A DNA stretch of 64,000 nt from Deltaproteobacteria bacterium. GTDB taxonomy: Bacteria; Myxococcota_C; UBA6777. A program made the translations under genes and the position numbers. Below the pieces are notes generated by a model. It did no database searches and was not told where the DNA came from. It saw only the letters and a list, made by a program, of their open reading frames with translations. How positions within the stretch are numbered: position 1 is the first letter of the stretch; each line of letters begins with the position of its first letter. The stretch covers positions 124,001-188,000 of the forward strand of contig SBHC01000005.1 of NCBI GenBank assembly GCA_006226375.1, given 5' to 3'. This document shows, one piece after another, positions 26,402 through 35,517 of this stretch.

Positions 26402-28258
26402 TCAGGCTATTTGCGGCGCTGAGTCTTCACAGATCGCGGACTGTACCGGTTGCACCTCGTACATATTGTCCCAACGTTCATCCATGATAGCGATGGCCCG
26501 CTGCAACGGAATCGCCTGGTACCACATCTGCCCGTCGGCTCCCTGCATCGCCTGCACCAAAGGTACATAATAGAGAGAAGAAGAGTCGCCTCGCTCTATC
26601 ACCTTGAGCAAGGCATCGTCGATCTCAAAGTCAACCTCTAAGCCATCGAATTTTTCCTGCAAGAACAACTCGACAGCGCCATCGATTTCGCGTGCGGTCA
26701 TCGCTCGTTGGGCACGCCAAAGGACAAAATACACCAACGCAGCTTCTTTGAGGTCTTGCTCCTCCATGGAAGAGACAAGGTACTCCAACACACCCATGTC
26801 GTTGTCGAGGTTCTTGTGATAGAGAGTGTGCGTAACAAGAGCCTGGTACCGCTGCTTTACGCGACGATACCCAAGCACAAGCTTCACCACATACATCCCC
26901 AAAATACCCAGAATCGCGATCAACAGAAACGACGAGTTCTGTTGAAGACCGCGGTACAACGCGTAAAGACCTGCGATACCTGTCATCACAAGGACCGTAA
27001 CATCCGAAGACTTCATCCGCAGCTTCCGAGCGGGAAAGATCATCTCACTGTCAGCCATGGGAATCTCTCGAAACAGCTTGATGTAGATCGTCCAATCGAC
27101 GTCGCGTTGCTGTTCCGCCTGCTGCTTCGCCAGAAACGGACCGACAATGGGAATCCGCTCCAGCCATGGCGTAGGTGCAGGAGGATGAAGTCGATACAGG
27201 CTAATCATCCGATGGAACGTTGGCTCCTGCATAACCTTGGGCTCCAACACATCCTTGAGCGGGATAGGCTGGTTGTGCAGGTTTAAGTGCCGCACCCAAC
27301 GCGTCTCAAAGATATGGCTCCGGCTCTCTTCTTTTTCGTCGACGTCCTCTTCGGCAGAGTCTTGCTTGCCAAACGCAAACTCACGGATCGCCTCAAACGT
27401 CTGGGTTGAATGTTGGACTTCGTCACCGCGCAGTTTCTCCACGATCCATTGAAAAGGCCAGATGATCCAGCTGACCGCGCGGGTCAACCAAAGGTCAATC
27501 TTCCCTGGGATGAACAGGCCTTCCATGTGTTCTCGACCGCCACCCCGAAAGAATGTCCAGATCCGACCTCGAAAGGACTCTGGCATATCCAAGAATTCTT
27601 CCACAGAGCCGGACAGGTTAAGCTCATCACACAAGGCTTCTCGGTTGGCTTGTTCAGAGGCATTAAAGTTGTCAAACAACCGCTCATCGTAAGCTTCCCA
27701 GTGAAGTTCAACGGGCAAGTCGAACAAGAAGTTGTGACGAAGAGATTGCTGGTACTCTGCCTCGCGATAGGGCTGAAAGTTTCCACGCACCATCGCGCGC
27801 AAAAAGTTGCACAGGAACCGGCGCTCCCGGCGATGCAGCTCTTCGTGAGAGACCCCCTGACGAGCATCTTCCCCAGTGCTTGCCGAGAAGTACTCGTAAT
27901 CTTCTTTGAGTTCTCGCAAAATCTTGTAGTAGTGGACGTGATACAAAAGCCCCATCAAATCGAGAAAGTCGTGAAACGGCTTCCCTGCCTGTTGCGCTTC
28001 AGGAGTGTCGAGCAAAGCATGGACAAACCGGGCATGAGACACTGGGATGTAAGGATAGTGAGGCTGCTCGGCCCAATCTTCGCGTGTCCAGGAGGAACCT
28101 TTGGGAGGTCGAGACCCTCGATACACCAAATCAGGCACCACCCATTCACCCGATTGTTCAACAGCAGCTTCGGATGCCTCTGCAGCATTCGAGCCTTCCG
28201 GCCCTGGAACAAGAGAGGGAGGCAAAGTAGGATCTGGACTCGGAAACGACTGTGTCAT
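26402..28258 (-). CDS. DUF3754 (TMEM143-like) membrane protein
   Basis: 618 residues; ATG 28258 has AAGGTGA upstream. A Pro/Glu/Ala-rich N-terminal 45 residues is followed by a soluble region and, near residues 420-475, a pair of hydrophobic helices (VTVLVMTGIAGLYALY and FLLIAILGILGMYVV). The flanking WTIYIKLFREIPMAD and YHKNLDNDMGVLEYL segments match the DUF3754 family, known from bacteria and from mitochondrial TMEM143. The biochemical function is unknown. It is the last gene of a minus-strand run after aat and the GNAT gene, with a 109-bp gap that contains a weak hairpin (28331-28357, no T tract). Confidence 0.75.
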   Translation of the reverse strand: MTQSFPSPDPTLPPSLVPGPEGSNAAEASEAAVEQSGEWVVPDLVYRGSRPPKGSSWTREDWAEQPHYPYIPVSHARFVHALLDTPEAQQAGKPFHDFLDLMGLLYHVHYYKILRELKEDYEYFSASTGEDARQGVSHEELHRRERRFLCNFLRAMVRGNFQPYREAEYQQSLRHNFLFDLPVELHWEAYDERLFDNFNASEQANREALCDELNLSGSVEEFLDMPESFRGRIWTFFRGGGREHMEGLFIPGKIDLWLTRAVSWIIWPFQWIVEKLRGDEVQHSTQTFEAIREFAFGKQDSAEEDVDEKEESRSHIFETRWVRHLNLHNQPIPLKDVLEPKVMQEPTFHRMISLYRLHPPAPTPWLERIPIVGPFLAKQQAEQQRDVDWTIYIKLFREIPMADSEMIFPARKLRMKSSDVTVLVMTGIAGLYALYRGLQQNSSFLLIAILGILGMYVVKLVLGYRRVKQRYQALVTHTLYHKNLDNDMGVLEYLVSSMEEQDLKEAALVYFVLWRAQRAMTAREIDGAVELFLQEKFDGLEVDFEIDDALLKVIERGDSSSLYYVPLVQAMQGADGQMWYQAIPLQRAIAIMDERWDNMYEVQPVQSAICEDSAPQIA

Positions 28259-28367
28259 GAATGTTCACCTTCTGGGATACGGTAGAAAAAAAGCAGACAG
28301 TCACGCAAAATCACGACGCCACCGACCATACCACAATCTATCCTTGGGGTAGAGTGGACCCACAACT

Positions 28368-28880
28368 TTAAGAAGCGAGCAAAGACGGAGCGAGACGAGC
28401 CATCGTATAGGCGTCCACGTACTCCCCGTCTCTACGGGCAAAGCATCGCAAGATCCCTTCCACTTGAAAGCCATGCTTCTTGTAAAGGTGGACAGCACCT
28501 GGGTTATCCACGTAGACCGTTAACTCGATACGCTGCAATCCCAACCAGTTGTCCGCAAATTGCAGCAACGCCTCCAACAAGGCCGATCCAATGCCCTGGT
28601 TGTGGTAGTCGTCGTGGACAAACATTCCGATATCACCGGTGTGAGAGCGTCGCCCTTGCATGCAGTGAACGCTGACAATCCCAACCACTCGCTTCTCCTC
28701 CGGGTGCACTGCAACCAGACGATGAAAGTTAGGAGGTGGATTCTCAAACTTGCGCTTGAGATCATCCCGCGACTGGTAAGGAAGTTGGAGCGTTCCGCGC
28801 TGGCACTTGGGGGCCTGAAACAACGTGGCTAGATCTTCCCAGTCTGCCATTTCAAACGCTCGGATCTGAAGATTGGACAT
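28368..28880 (-). CDS. GNAT-family N-acetyltransferase
   Basis: 170 residues; ATG 28880 chosen because the family N-terminus (MSNLQIRAFE) begins there and GGAG lies about 10 nt upstream. The acetyl-CoA-binding motif A is clear (FVHDDYHNQGIGSALLEALL), followed by ELTVYVDNPGAVHLYKKHGF, the usual motif B region of RimJ/RimL/PhnO-like enzymes. Substrate unknown. It starts 4 bp after the aat stop codon, so the two are almost certainly co-transcribed; both act on amino groups, but a functional link is only an inference. Confidence 0.85.
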   Translation of the reverse strand: MSNLQIRAFEMADWEDLATLFQAPKCQRGTLQLPYQSRDDLKRKFENPPPNFHRLVAVHPEEKRVVGIVSVHCMQGRRSHTGDIGMFVHDDYHNQGIGSALLEALLQFADNWLGLQRIELTVYVDNPGAVHLYKKHGFQVEGILRCFARRDGEYVDAYTMARLAPSLLAS

Positions 28881-28884
28881 GGTC

Positions 28885-29604
28885 CTACTCCCTGTGTTGG
28901 TCCCAAACGGACCAGGAATAATGGTGAGAGGGGTGCTGCAAGGCTTCGGACAGTTGGTCAAGATATTCAGAGCGAGGGATCGCAAACGCTCCCAAACTCT
29001 GCAAGTGCTGGGTTTCTTGCTGACAGTCTATGAACAAAAAGTTGTGCTCCGCCAGCCGCATCGACAACGTATACAGCGCCAACTTGGACGTGTTCGGGTG
29101 GGCTGAAAACATCGACTCACCGAAGAACGCTCGCCCCAGAGAGAGCCCGTAAAGACCGCCACAAAGCTCGTCACCGTCGTACACTTCGACGCTGTGTGCG
29201 ACGTGCAAACGGTGCAATTGGCTGTACACCTGGAGCATGTTGGCGGTGATCCAGGTACCAGGTTCTCCGGGCCGAGAGATGGACGCACATGACTTCATCA
29301 CCCCCAAGAAATCATGGTCGAAGCGCACGCGAAAGCGGCCTTGTCGAGACAGCTTCCGCAAACTTCGCGAGGCCTGGAACGAAGAAGGTGGAAGCACCAA
29401 GCGAGGGTCGGGAGAGCACCAAGGAATCGGATGTTCCCCCGTCCAGGGAAACAGGCTCTTGGCGTACGCCTCCAACACAATATCAACCGAGAGGTCGCCA
29501 CCCAGCGCAACAAGGCCATCTTCGTTGGGTTCGAGGTCGTCTGGAAAATAAGCGGGTCGAACGCCACGCTCCAGTTCGTCCCACAATGTCGCAAAGTAAC
29601 CCAT
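28885..29604 (-). CDS. aat: Leucyl/phenylalanyl-tRNA--protein transferase
   Basis: 239 residues from ATG 29604 (an in-frame TTG at 29634 is less likely). Matches the family along its length: FPDDLEPNEDGLVALGGDLS, LFPWTGEHPIPWCSPDPR, GTWITANMLQVY, GGLYGLSLGRAFFGESMF and FIDCQQETQHLQSLGA. The enzyme transfers Leu or Phe from aminoacyl-tRNA to proteins with N-terminal Arg or Lys, marking them for ClpS/ClpAP. Length is normal (about 230-250). First gene of the aat-GNAT run; divergent from the PIN-like gene, with 95 bp for both promoters. Confidence 0.95.
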   Translation of the reverse strand: MGYFATLWDELERGVRPAYFPDDLEPNEDGLVALGGDLSVDIVLEAYAKSLFPWTGEHPIPWCSPDPRLVLPPSSFQASRSLRKLSRQGRFRVRFDHDFLGVMKSCASISRPGEPGTWITANMLQVYSQLHRLHVAHSVEVYDGDELCGGLYGLSLGRAFFGESMFSAHPNTSKLALYTLSMRLAEHNFLFIDCQQETQHLQSLGAFAIPRSEYLDQLSEALQHPSHHYSWSVWDQHRE

Positions 29605-29699
29605 GTTTGTCGTTCTCCGTCCTCGTTGTTTCAACGATTGACCTCGCCACTGGTTCGTATTAGGTTACCAAAAAAAACAAAGAAGCTATAGGATCCTGT

Positions 29700-30392
29700 A
29701 TGTCCCATCGCACCACGCTGTATCTGGATCAAAATTATATCTCTCGGATTGCCAAGTTTACGTTGGGGCAATCCCACCACGAAGACTTTGGTCAGCTCTA
29801 CGATGCGCTGAAAGCTTCGGACTGGCTTTGTCCGGCTTCATCGTTTCATGCCCTGGAGACAGAAGGAAGCTATCTTCTTCCCACAGTCCAAGCTATCTTG
29901 GAGGAGCTTTCCCACGGCTACTCTGTTTCCTCCTGGCAAGACATTCTGCAACACCAACGCGCGCATCAAACCCTCCATCTGACCGACATCCTCACCCAGG
30001 AGCCACAGTGGGAGAAGCCTGTGGACGTGGAACAGTTGGCTCCGCTCTTGGAGGTTCCTTTGGAAGGACACCTGAACCGAAGAATCCGAACCATGCAACA
30101 GGAAGTCCGCCGTGTACTGGGCATATTGGATGCAGAGACCATGCCTCCTTTTGCCGATTTGTTGGCTCGCTTGGTCGCTTTCCGCTCCCGCAACGACGAG
30201 CGCCAGCTGCTTCCTTCGGACTTCATTGACATTGTTATGGCTGCTTCGTTAGGCCCATATCCCTTGCACCTCGCCACCGACAGCTTTGTACGAGAGTCCT
30301 TGGATCGCTTGGGCTGGGGAGACAATGTCTACTCGGGAAAAAAAGCTGGCGTTCAGGAACTTTGTCAAACCATCCGAGACACAACGTTGTAG
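29700..30392 (+). CDS. PIN-like domain protein of unknown function
   Basis: 230 residues; ATG 29700 after AGGATC. No full-length family recognised. The opening TLYLDQNYIS, with Asp10 at the end of a hydrophobic strand, Glu53 in HALETEG, Asp174/Asp177 in LPSDFIDIV and Asp194 in HLATDSFVRE recall the spaced acidic residues of PIN-fold metal-dependent nucleases, whose first motif often reads LDQN in some groups. If so, it could be an RNase, but no antitoxin-like small gene precedes it. The next gene is 112 bp downstream on the same strand. Confidence 0.5.
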   Translation: MSHRTTLYLDQNYISRIAKFTLGQSHHEDFGQLYDALKASDWLCPASSFHALETEGSYLLPTVQAILEELSHGYSVSSWQDILQHQRAHQTLHLTDILTQEPQWEKPVDVEQLAPLLEVPLEGHLNRRIRTMQQEVRRVLGILDAETMPPFADLLARLVAFRSRNDERQLLPSDFIDIVMAASLGPYPLHLATDSFVRESLDRLGWGDNVYSGKKAGVQELCQTIRDTTL

Positions 30393-30406
30393 AACAGTTC
30401 CCTCTC

Positions 30407-30434
30407 TTGCACAGATTTTGCACAGAAAGTGTGC
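30407..30434. repeat. Short direct and inverted repeats
   Basis: Two copies of TTGCACAGA at 30407-30415 and 30418-30426, 11 nt apart (one helical turn), then an inverted GCACA/TGTGC pair (30420-30424 and 30430-30434). It sits upstream of the beta-lactamase-like gene and could be an operator or an overlapping -35 region; no binding protein can be named. Confidence 0.3.
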
Positions 30435-30504
30435 TACATCATAGAAAAGAGCGAATCCAATTCACAGACGTTAAACTATCAAGATCAGCAAAAGGAAGAT
30501 GGGA

Positions 30505-31710
30505 ATGGAAGGGTACATTGCGAAGGGCTTTGAGCGGGTAGGAGAACAGTTTGAGACCCATCTCAAGAGCGGTGAAGAGCAGGGAGCTTCGTTTTGTGCC
30601 ACCCACAACGGAGAGATCGTTGTGGATGTTTGGGGCGGTCATCGCGACGTCCAACGTTCGCAACCTTGGGAAAAAGACACCCTCGCTCTGTTCTACTCGG
30701 TGACCAAAGGGCTGGCCGCCGCCGTTATGCTTCATTTGCACGAAGCCGGAGTGTTCTCCTACGACACCCCTGTGGCAGAGATCTGGCCTGAGTTTGGCCA
30801 AAACGGAAAAGAACGTATCACAATCCGAACGCTGATGAACCATCGCGGAGGACTGGCTGCGTTGGACAAGATCTTCTCCCTGGAAGAGTCCGTTCGGCCC
30901 GGTTATCTCGACGACATTGCGGTGATTCTCGCCAAGCAAAAGCCTCTTTGGACTCCCGAACAAGGTCAGGCCTACCACGCCACAACTTTTGGGTTGTATG
31001 TTCGAGAGTTGTTCCGTCGCTTGTGTGACCAGCCCTTCCAGACGTACTTTCGCGAGCACATTGCAGAGCCTCTTGGAGCCGACGTGTGGGTAGGCATTGG
31101 GTCCGAATACGATGAGCGCATCGCCGAGATCAAAGCTCCTTCATCTCTCCATCGCGTCAAGAACATGTTGCCTCATATCATTAAAGGCGGAACCACCGAA
31201 GCCAACGTAGGTCGCGCCTTTCTTTGGCCGGGCAGCTTGGTGCGTCGCTCCATGTTGAACCCTGCGCTTGAAGGCAACAACCCCGCTCTCTACAACCAGC
31301 CGGAGATCCGACGACACCCGGTGCTGTGGGGTGGCGGCGTTGGAACCGCCCGAGGTCTGGCGAAGATCTACGCCGCGATGGCCAACGATGGCGGCTACGA
31401 TGGTGTCCGTTTGTTTAAGAAAGAAACCCTGGAGCCTCTGTACGAGCGACAAGGTTGGAGCAAGCAAGACGGCGTGTTGGGCAAACCTTTGGGGTGGTCG
31501 CAAGGTTTCCTCAAAGAAGAAGTGGGGATTTTCTCTCCAACCGAAGAGAGCTTTGGACACGCTGGGCTTGGTGGGTCATTGGGCTGGGCCGACCCCGTAC
31601 ATCGAGTCTCCATCGGTTATGTCACCAACACGCTTGACTGGCGCGTTCGTTCCCCCCGATGCATGAGACTCTGCAAAGCTGTGTTTGATTCGGTCGAAGA
31701 CGAAGGGTAG
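30505..31710 (+). CDS. Serine beta-lactamase-like hydrolase / esterase (EstB type)
   Basis: 401 residues. ATG 30505 gives an 8-nt distance to AAGGA; the in-frame ATG at 30499 would be too close. Active-site Ser-x-x-Lys is SVTK at 65-68, and the Tyr motif is probably Tyr157 (AYHATTFG). GHAGLGGSLGWADP near the C-terminus takes the place of the third motif. This is the class C beta-lactamase / penicillin-binding-protein-like fold that includes esterases such as EstB. There is no signal peptide, so a cytoplasmic esterase is more likely than an antibiotic-hydrolysing enzyme. It converges with the next gene (38 bp apart). Confidence 0.8.
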   Translation: MEGYIAKGFERVGEQFETHLKSGEEQGASFCATHNGEIVVDVWGGHRDVQRSQPWEKDTLALFYSVTKGLAAAVMLHLHEAGVFSYDTPVAEIWPEFGQNGKERITIRTLMNHRGGLAALDKIFSLEESVRPGYLDDIAVILAKQKPLWTPEQGQAYHATTFGLYVRELFRRLCDQPFQTYFREHIAEPLGADVWVGIGSEYDERIAEIKAPSSLHRVKNMLPHIIKGGTTEANVGRAFLWPGSLVRRSMLNPALEGNNPALYNQPEIRRHPVLWGGGVGTARGLAKIYAAMANDGGYDGVRLFKKETLEPLYERQGWSKQDGVLGKPLGWSQGFLKEEVGIFSPTEESFGHAGLGGSLGWADPVHRVSIGYVTNTLDWRVRSPRCMRLCKAVFDSVEDEG

Positions 31711-31748
31711 ATGGGGAAAGCAGAAAGAGGAGAGTAGAACCGGGTCGT

Positions 31749-34544
31749 CTATTCGACTTTGGACATCACTTTGAGAGAGATCTCGAAGGTAAAGTCACGG
31801 GGAGGCGATTTCGGGTCAAAGCCGATAATATCTGCAAGGATCTGCAACAACCCATCTCGCTCCAACCCAGCCACCTGTGTAGCGATCACGACGAGGTTTT
31901 CCAACACAACCTTGGCACGAAGTACACCCGAGGTGATCTCTGTGAGTTTGTCGCCGGTGCGCTTAAGGTTGAATGTAATTTGCATATCCTCCAGGCCTAA
32001 CACACCCAATTCGTTGCCCGCGCTGTCCACCACGGTGAGTTGGTAGAGCTTGATGTCGCCTGTAAACGTGACCTGCCCATCTTTCTCTTGAATGGAGCCA
32101 TTCTCAATGGTGTAGATGGTTTCCGCGTCAGGCTTGTCGTTGGTGTTGCGATCAAGGGCAATCGACCAGGCTTCTGTTACTTTTCCGTCTGCCACAGTCT
32201 CCGAGGAAGCCGCCACCAAAAAGCCTGGGATGAAGGGTCCGAGTGCGGTGTTCACCAAAGGATTCTTGGGATCGGTAATCCCCACATCATCCTTTTTCGC
32301 CCGGTACAACACCCCAACCTTGGAGTTGCCCCACTCTTCCTTAAGCGCACCAGAGAGTTTTTTGAGCAAGCGGTCAGCCTGATCATCCCGACGTTTCCAG
32401 AAAAAGGCCGTGGAGGTTTCCCAGAGATAACCGAAGGGATAAGACGTCAGGCTGCTGCGCTCGGTGTACAGGATCTCTTTGGGATAGCGATACACCTTGT
32501 CTTGAATGTTTCCAACCTCCGTCAGGACCTTTTGGGTGATCGCCTTGGCTGCATCAATCTTCGCCTGGGAGTCTTGCTTGGCTTTGTCGCGAGCGGCCTT
32601 GTCGGAGTTAGCTCCCTCACCACCATCTTCGCGACCGGCACGAGTCAGTTGAACAGACTCGTACAACAAGATTGTATGTTCGATACGCCACACGTACAGT
32701 TTGAGTGTCGTGTGTAGCTCCAAGTATAGCTTCTTGGTCAGGTCTCCCCAGCTATCATCCGCTTTTTCAGGAAGCATGTCATAGAGCTTCTTGTAATCGA
32801 TATACATGGCCTTCAACTTGGCCAGGTCTTCTTTTTCCCACTTGGTGTATTCGTCTGCTTTCAGGTTCACAATCTCAGTGAAAGCACGCTTGGGCCGACG
32901 AGCCAAAACCCCTGCCTGCTGACCAAGTTCGTCCTGCAGCAGCTCTCCTGCCAAGTAGAAGTAGATGTCAGGCTTGTCGGTGTAAAAGTCGCGGACCTGA
33001 AGTTGGGTCCAGTCGTTCAAGACCTTGTTGACCGTTTCACCTGAGCTACCAAAGATGCTTGTGAAGTCTTTAAGGTACGCTTCCCAGGTGGTGTTGTTAT
33101 CAAACGTGACTTGTGTCAGATAGTGGTCGTACTTCCAGTACCCCCACTCCATCCCTGTGGTGAAGGTGACGTGCCCCTGAATCTTCTCAGGCTTAAGCAA
33201 CTCCAAGATATCGAGGCCACGGGAATAACCGGTGATCGGCAAGGCGAGAGGGAGGTTGTTGTCAAAGCCCAGCCACCAAGCCGTCTCGGGGAAATACACC
33301 ACAGGACGCTTTCCATTCACTCGCTTCAAAAACTCCATTTGGTGATTGAAGTTCTCGTTGCTGTACACCGGTGCTGGGTTCTTCATGTCGTAGAACATAG
33401 TGGTGTGGACATACGCACCCATCGCAGTGTTGGCTTTTTCGGGCAAATGATAATAGTAACCACCTGCATCGGCCTTCAACTCACCAGCCGTATGAATCCA
33501 CGCAAACACCGGTACATTTTTGCTCTTCAGATGCTCTGCTGCGGTGTTCAACCAACGAATCGCGACGTCGTCGCCAACCTTGGTAAACTCACTGGTGCCA
33601 AACTGAACGACGAAGTAGGCAAAGCCACCCTCAATCAACTTGTCGAGGCGGTCCTTGATCGACTTGGTCTGCTCTTCGGCTGTGGATTTCAGGTTGTCGA
33701 TCAAGCGGTAGTTGTTTTGTTGTTGGTCAGCAAAGCTGATGGTCAACACAAGCTTAACACCGTAGGGATCGCCCAACGCCTTCATCTTTTTGACGTAGGG
33801 AATCCACTTCGCCTGGTCTACAGTCTTGAGATAATGCCAACCCAAAACGTTTTGACGATTGCGTACAAGCCATCGCATGTACTCCTGAACTCTCGGAAGA
33901 TGCTTGTCATCCGGTTCCAAAAGATACACCGACATTGGAATGGGGTGCTGGGTGTGATGGTGAAAGCCGCGCCACTGCATCGCAGGAGCGACGGTCTGCT
34001 TGTCGCCCATCTTTAAGATAACGTCCTTGCTCGAAGGCGTGTATGTATCAACCGGGTGAAAGTAACGAACGCCCCATGTTCGAAGCATCGTGTAGACACC
34101 GTATTGGACACCCGTTTCCGACTTTCCAGCGATCTGGTAGACCGACTTTCCGCTCGCGCTCTTGCCCAGCGTGATGAAGTCTTCGTCACCCAAAGCGTCA
34201 ATGTCGCTAGTGGGAACAGGTTCATCCCCCAAGATCCCAGACCCCAGCAAGATGACACCCTCTGTCGTTACACCCGAGAGGTTGCCACCTTTGGACACCT
34301 TCACCGGAGCCGGAAAGGTTTGACCCGTGAGCGCGTTCAACACACGAACCAACTCGTCCGCGGCTTCTTGCACCCCCACCCCAGCCTGGTCGCTGTACAC
34401 CACGGTCAGGTTGGCTTTTCCTTCCTTCAATGCGTTTACTTCAACAGCGCCGCCCCCACAGGCTAGCGCCAAACTTCCCACCCCAAACAACACCAACACA
34501 ACCCACAACAATCGACGAGACAACAAATCCTTACGTACTAACAT
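31749..34544 (-). CDS. Lipoprotein with GH20b/GH67N-like domain, putative glycoside hydrolase
   Basis: 931 residues from ATG 34544. Residues 1-29 form a lipoprotein signal ending in LALAC (Cys29) followed by Gly-Gly-Gly. Residues 40-180 (DELVRVLNALTGQTFP, GVILLGSG, GKSETGVQYGVYTMLRTWGVRYFHP) match the small alpha/beta domain that precedes the barrel in GH20 and GH67 enzymes. The next 400 residues look like a TIM-barrel. Aromatic and acidic segments (PETAWWLGFD, TTGMEWGYWKYD) suit a carbohydrate site. Beyond 620 comes a charged, coiled-coil-like region rich in Lys/Ala/Asp, then a beta-rich C-terminal domain. Catalytic residues cannot be assigned. Likely envelope-anchored. Confidence 0.6.
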   Translation of the reverse strand: MLVRKDLLSRRLLWVVLVLFGVGSLALACGGGAVEVNALKEGKANLTVVYSDQAGVGVQEAADELVRVLNALTGQTFPAPVKVSKGGNLSGVTTEGVILLGSGILGDEPVPTSDIDALGDEDFITLGKSASGKSVYQIAGKSETGVQYGVYTMLRTWGVRYFHPVDTYTPSSKDVILKMGDKQTVAPAMQWRGFHHHTQHPIPMSVYLLEPDDKHLPRVQEYMRWLVRNRQNVLGWHYLKTVDQAKWIPYVKKMKALGDPYGVKLVLTISFADQQQNNYRLIDNLKSTAEEQTKSIKDRLDKLIEGGFAYFVVQFGTSEFTKVGDDVAIRWLNTAAEHLKSKNVPVFAWIHTAGELKADAGGYYYHLPEKANTAMGAYVHTTMFYDMKNPAPVYSNENFNHQMEFLKRVNGKRPVVYFPETAWWLGFDNNLPLALPITGYSRGLDILELLKPEKIQGHVTFTTGMEWGYWKYDHYLTQVTFDNNTTWEAYLKDFTSIFGSSGETVNKVLNDWTQLQVRDFYTDKPDIYFYLAGELLQDELGQQAGVLARRPKRAFTEIVNLKADEYTKWEKEDLAKLKAMYIDYKKLYDMLPEKADDSWGDLTKKLYLELHTTLKLYVWRIEHTILLYESVQLTRAGREDGGEGANSDKAARDKAKQDSQAKIDAAKAITQKVLTEVGNIQDKVYRYPKEILYTERSSLTSYPFGYLWETSTAFFWKRRDDQADRLLKKLSGALKEEWGNSKVGVLYRAKKDDVGITDPKNPLVNTALGPFIPGFLVAASSETVADGKVTEAWSIALDRNTNDKPDAETIYTIENGSIQEKDGQVTFTGDIKLYQLTVVDSAGNELGVLGLEDMQITFNLKRTGDKLTEITSGVLRAKVVLENLVVIATQVAGLERDGLLQILADIIGFDPKSPPRDFTFEISLKVMSKVE

Positions 34545-34766
34545 CGTTACCCCACAATAAGCGTTCACACGCCAACCAAGGTCGTTTGGCGCTTCCAGCA
34601 ACGTTTTCGAACAAAGCCTAATCTTCAAGAGTGTATGCCATTCGTTGACATACGGCCGTAGTATAACCGAAATCACTCTCCAAGAGTAGTCACCTGCATA
34701 CCAACCCCCAACAAAAACCTGCAGCACCCCAAACACAAAGCAAATCAACAACATCTCCAATTTAAT

Positions 34767-34795
34767 TTGACACTCCAACTCCTCGTTCGTATGCT
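34767..34795 (+). promoter_or_regulatory. Predicted sigma70 promoter of the tetR-ABC1 operon
   Basis: TTGACA at 34767-34772 (perfect), 17-bp spacer, TATGCT at 34790-34795. The expected start of transcription is about 34802, so the palindrome at 34809-34826 would fall at about +7 to +24. It lies in the 283-bp gap between the divergent glycosidase-like gene and tetR. Confidence 0.6.
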
Positions 34796-34808
34796 TCACA
34801 ACACAAAG

Positions 34809-34826
34809 TGACTGACGAGTCAGTCA
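34809..34826. promoter_or_regulatory. Probable TetR operator (perfect palindrome)
   Basis: TGACTGAC-GA-GTCAGTCA: perfect 8-bp arms around 2 bp, ending one base before the ATG at 34828. A further half-site (CATCAGTCAA) lies at about 34834-34843. Size, symmetry and position next to the predicted promoter fit an autoregulatory TetR operator; it would also mask the ribosome-binding region. Confidence 0.65.
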
Positions 34827-34827
34827 A

Positions 34828-35517
34828 ATGGCTCATCAGTCAACACCCCAATCACAAACAGGCACAAGAGCAATGGATACCAAGGCAGGAAGTTTGAAAG
34901 AGCAGTGGAAAGAGGCGCGACAGGAACAGATCTTGGACGCAGCAAGCCGGGTCTTTGCCGAACAGGGATACCACAGCGCCAAGATGAAAGATGTTGCGAC
35001 AGAAGCAGGCGTCTCCAACGGAACCGTCTACAACTACTTCAAGAGCAAGGAAGAGGTTTTGCAGGCGTTATTGCATCGGCTGAACCAGACAGAGCAACGA
35101 GCGGATGCGTTTGCGGAAGGGTTGGAGTTGAGCAGCTTCCGAGACTTTTACGGAGCCTACGCGCAGCATCGGCTGAACTTCTTGGAGGAGCACCTGGACC
35201 TGTTTCGCGCGTTGTTTCCGGAGCTATTGCGCCAACCATCCTTGCAAGAGACTTACCAGAAGGAAGTAACAGGACCGAGCTTTGAACTCGCCGAGCAATT
35301 TCTCTCAGCCATGATGGAGGCGGGTCAGATGAAGAAGTTTGATCCTGCTCTTGGCGCACGGGTGATGGCAAGTCAGGTGCTTGGGTTGTTGGTACTACGG
35401 TTGCTGGGCGATCCGGTCCTGGCTCAAAAGCACGACAATTTGGGAGAGTTACTCACTCTATTCTTGTGCGACGGCCTACTCGCCACACCACAACCAGAGG
35501 ACAACCACAATGAATAA
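34828..35517 (+). CDS. TetR/AcrR-family transcriptional regulator
   Basis: 229 residues from the ATG at 34828, or 214 from the ATG at 34873; neither has a strong ribosome site, and the shorter form would leave the palindrome clear of the coding region. The N-terminal helix-turn-helix is typical (ILDAASRVFAEQGYHSAKM, DVATEAGVSNGTVYNYFKSK). The C-terminal ligand-binding domain is helical and not assignable to a ligand. Its last codons overlap the start of the next gene (ATGAATAA), so both are made from one message. Autoregulation is likely from the palindrome at the 5' end. Confidence 0.9.
   Translation: MAHQSTPQSQTGTRAMDTKAGSLKEQWKEARQEQILDAASRVFAEQGYHSAKMKDVATEAGVSNGTVYNYFKSKEEVLQALLHRLNQTEQRADAFAEGLELSSFRDFYGAYAQHRLNFLEEHLDLFRALFPELLRQPSLQETYQKEVTGPSFELAEQFLSAMMEAGQMKKFDPALGARVMASQVLGLLVLRLLGDPVLAQKHDNLGELLTLFLCDGLLATPQPEDNHNE

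Noticed and set aside
30505-31710. Antibiotic beta-lactamase
   Set aside because: No signal peptide, and the third motif does not match true class C enzymes; esterase-type homologue is more likely.
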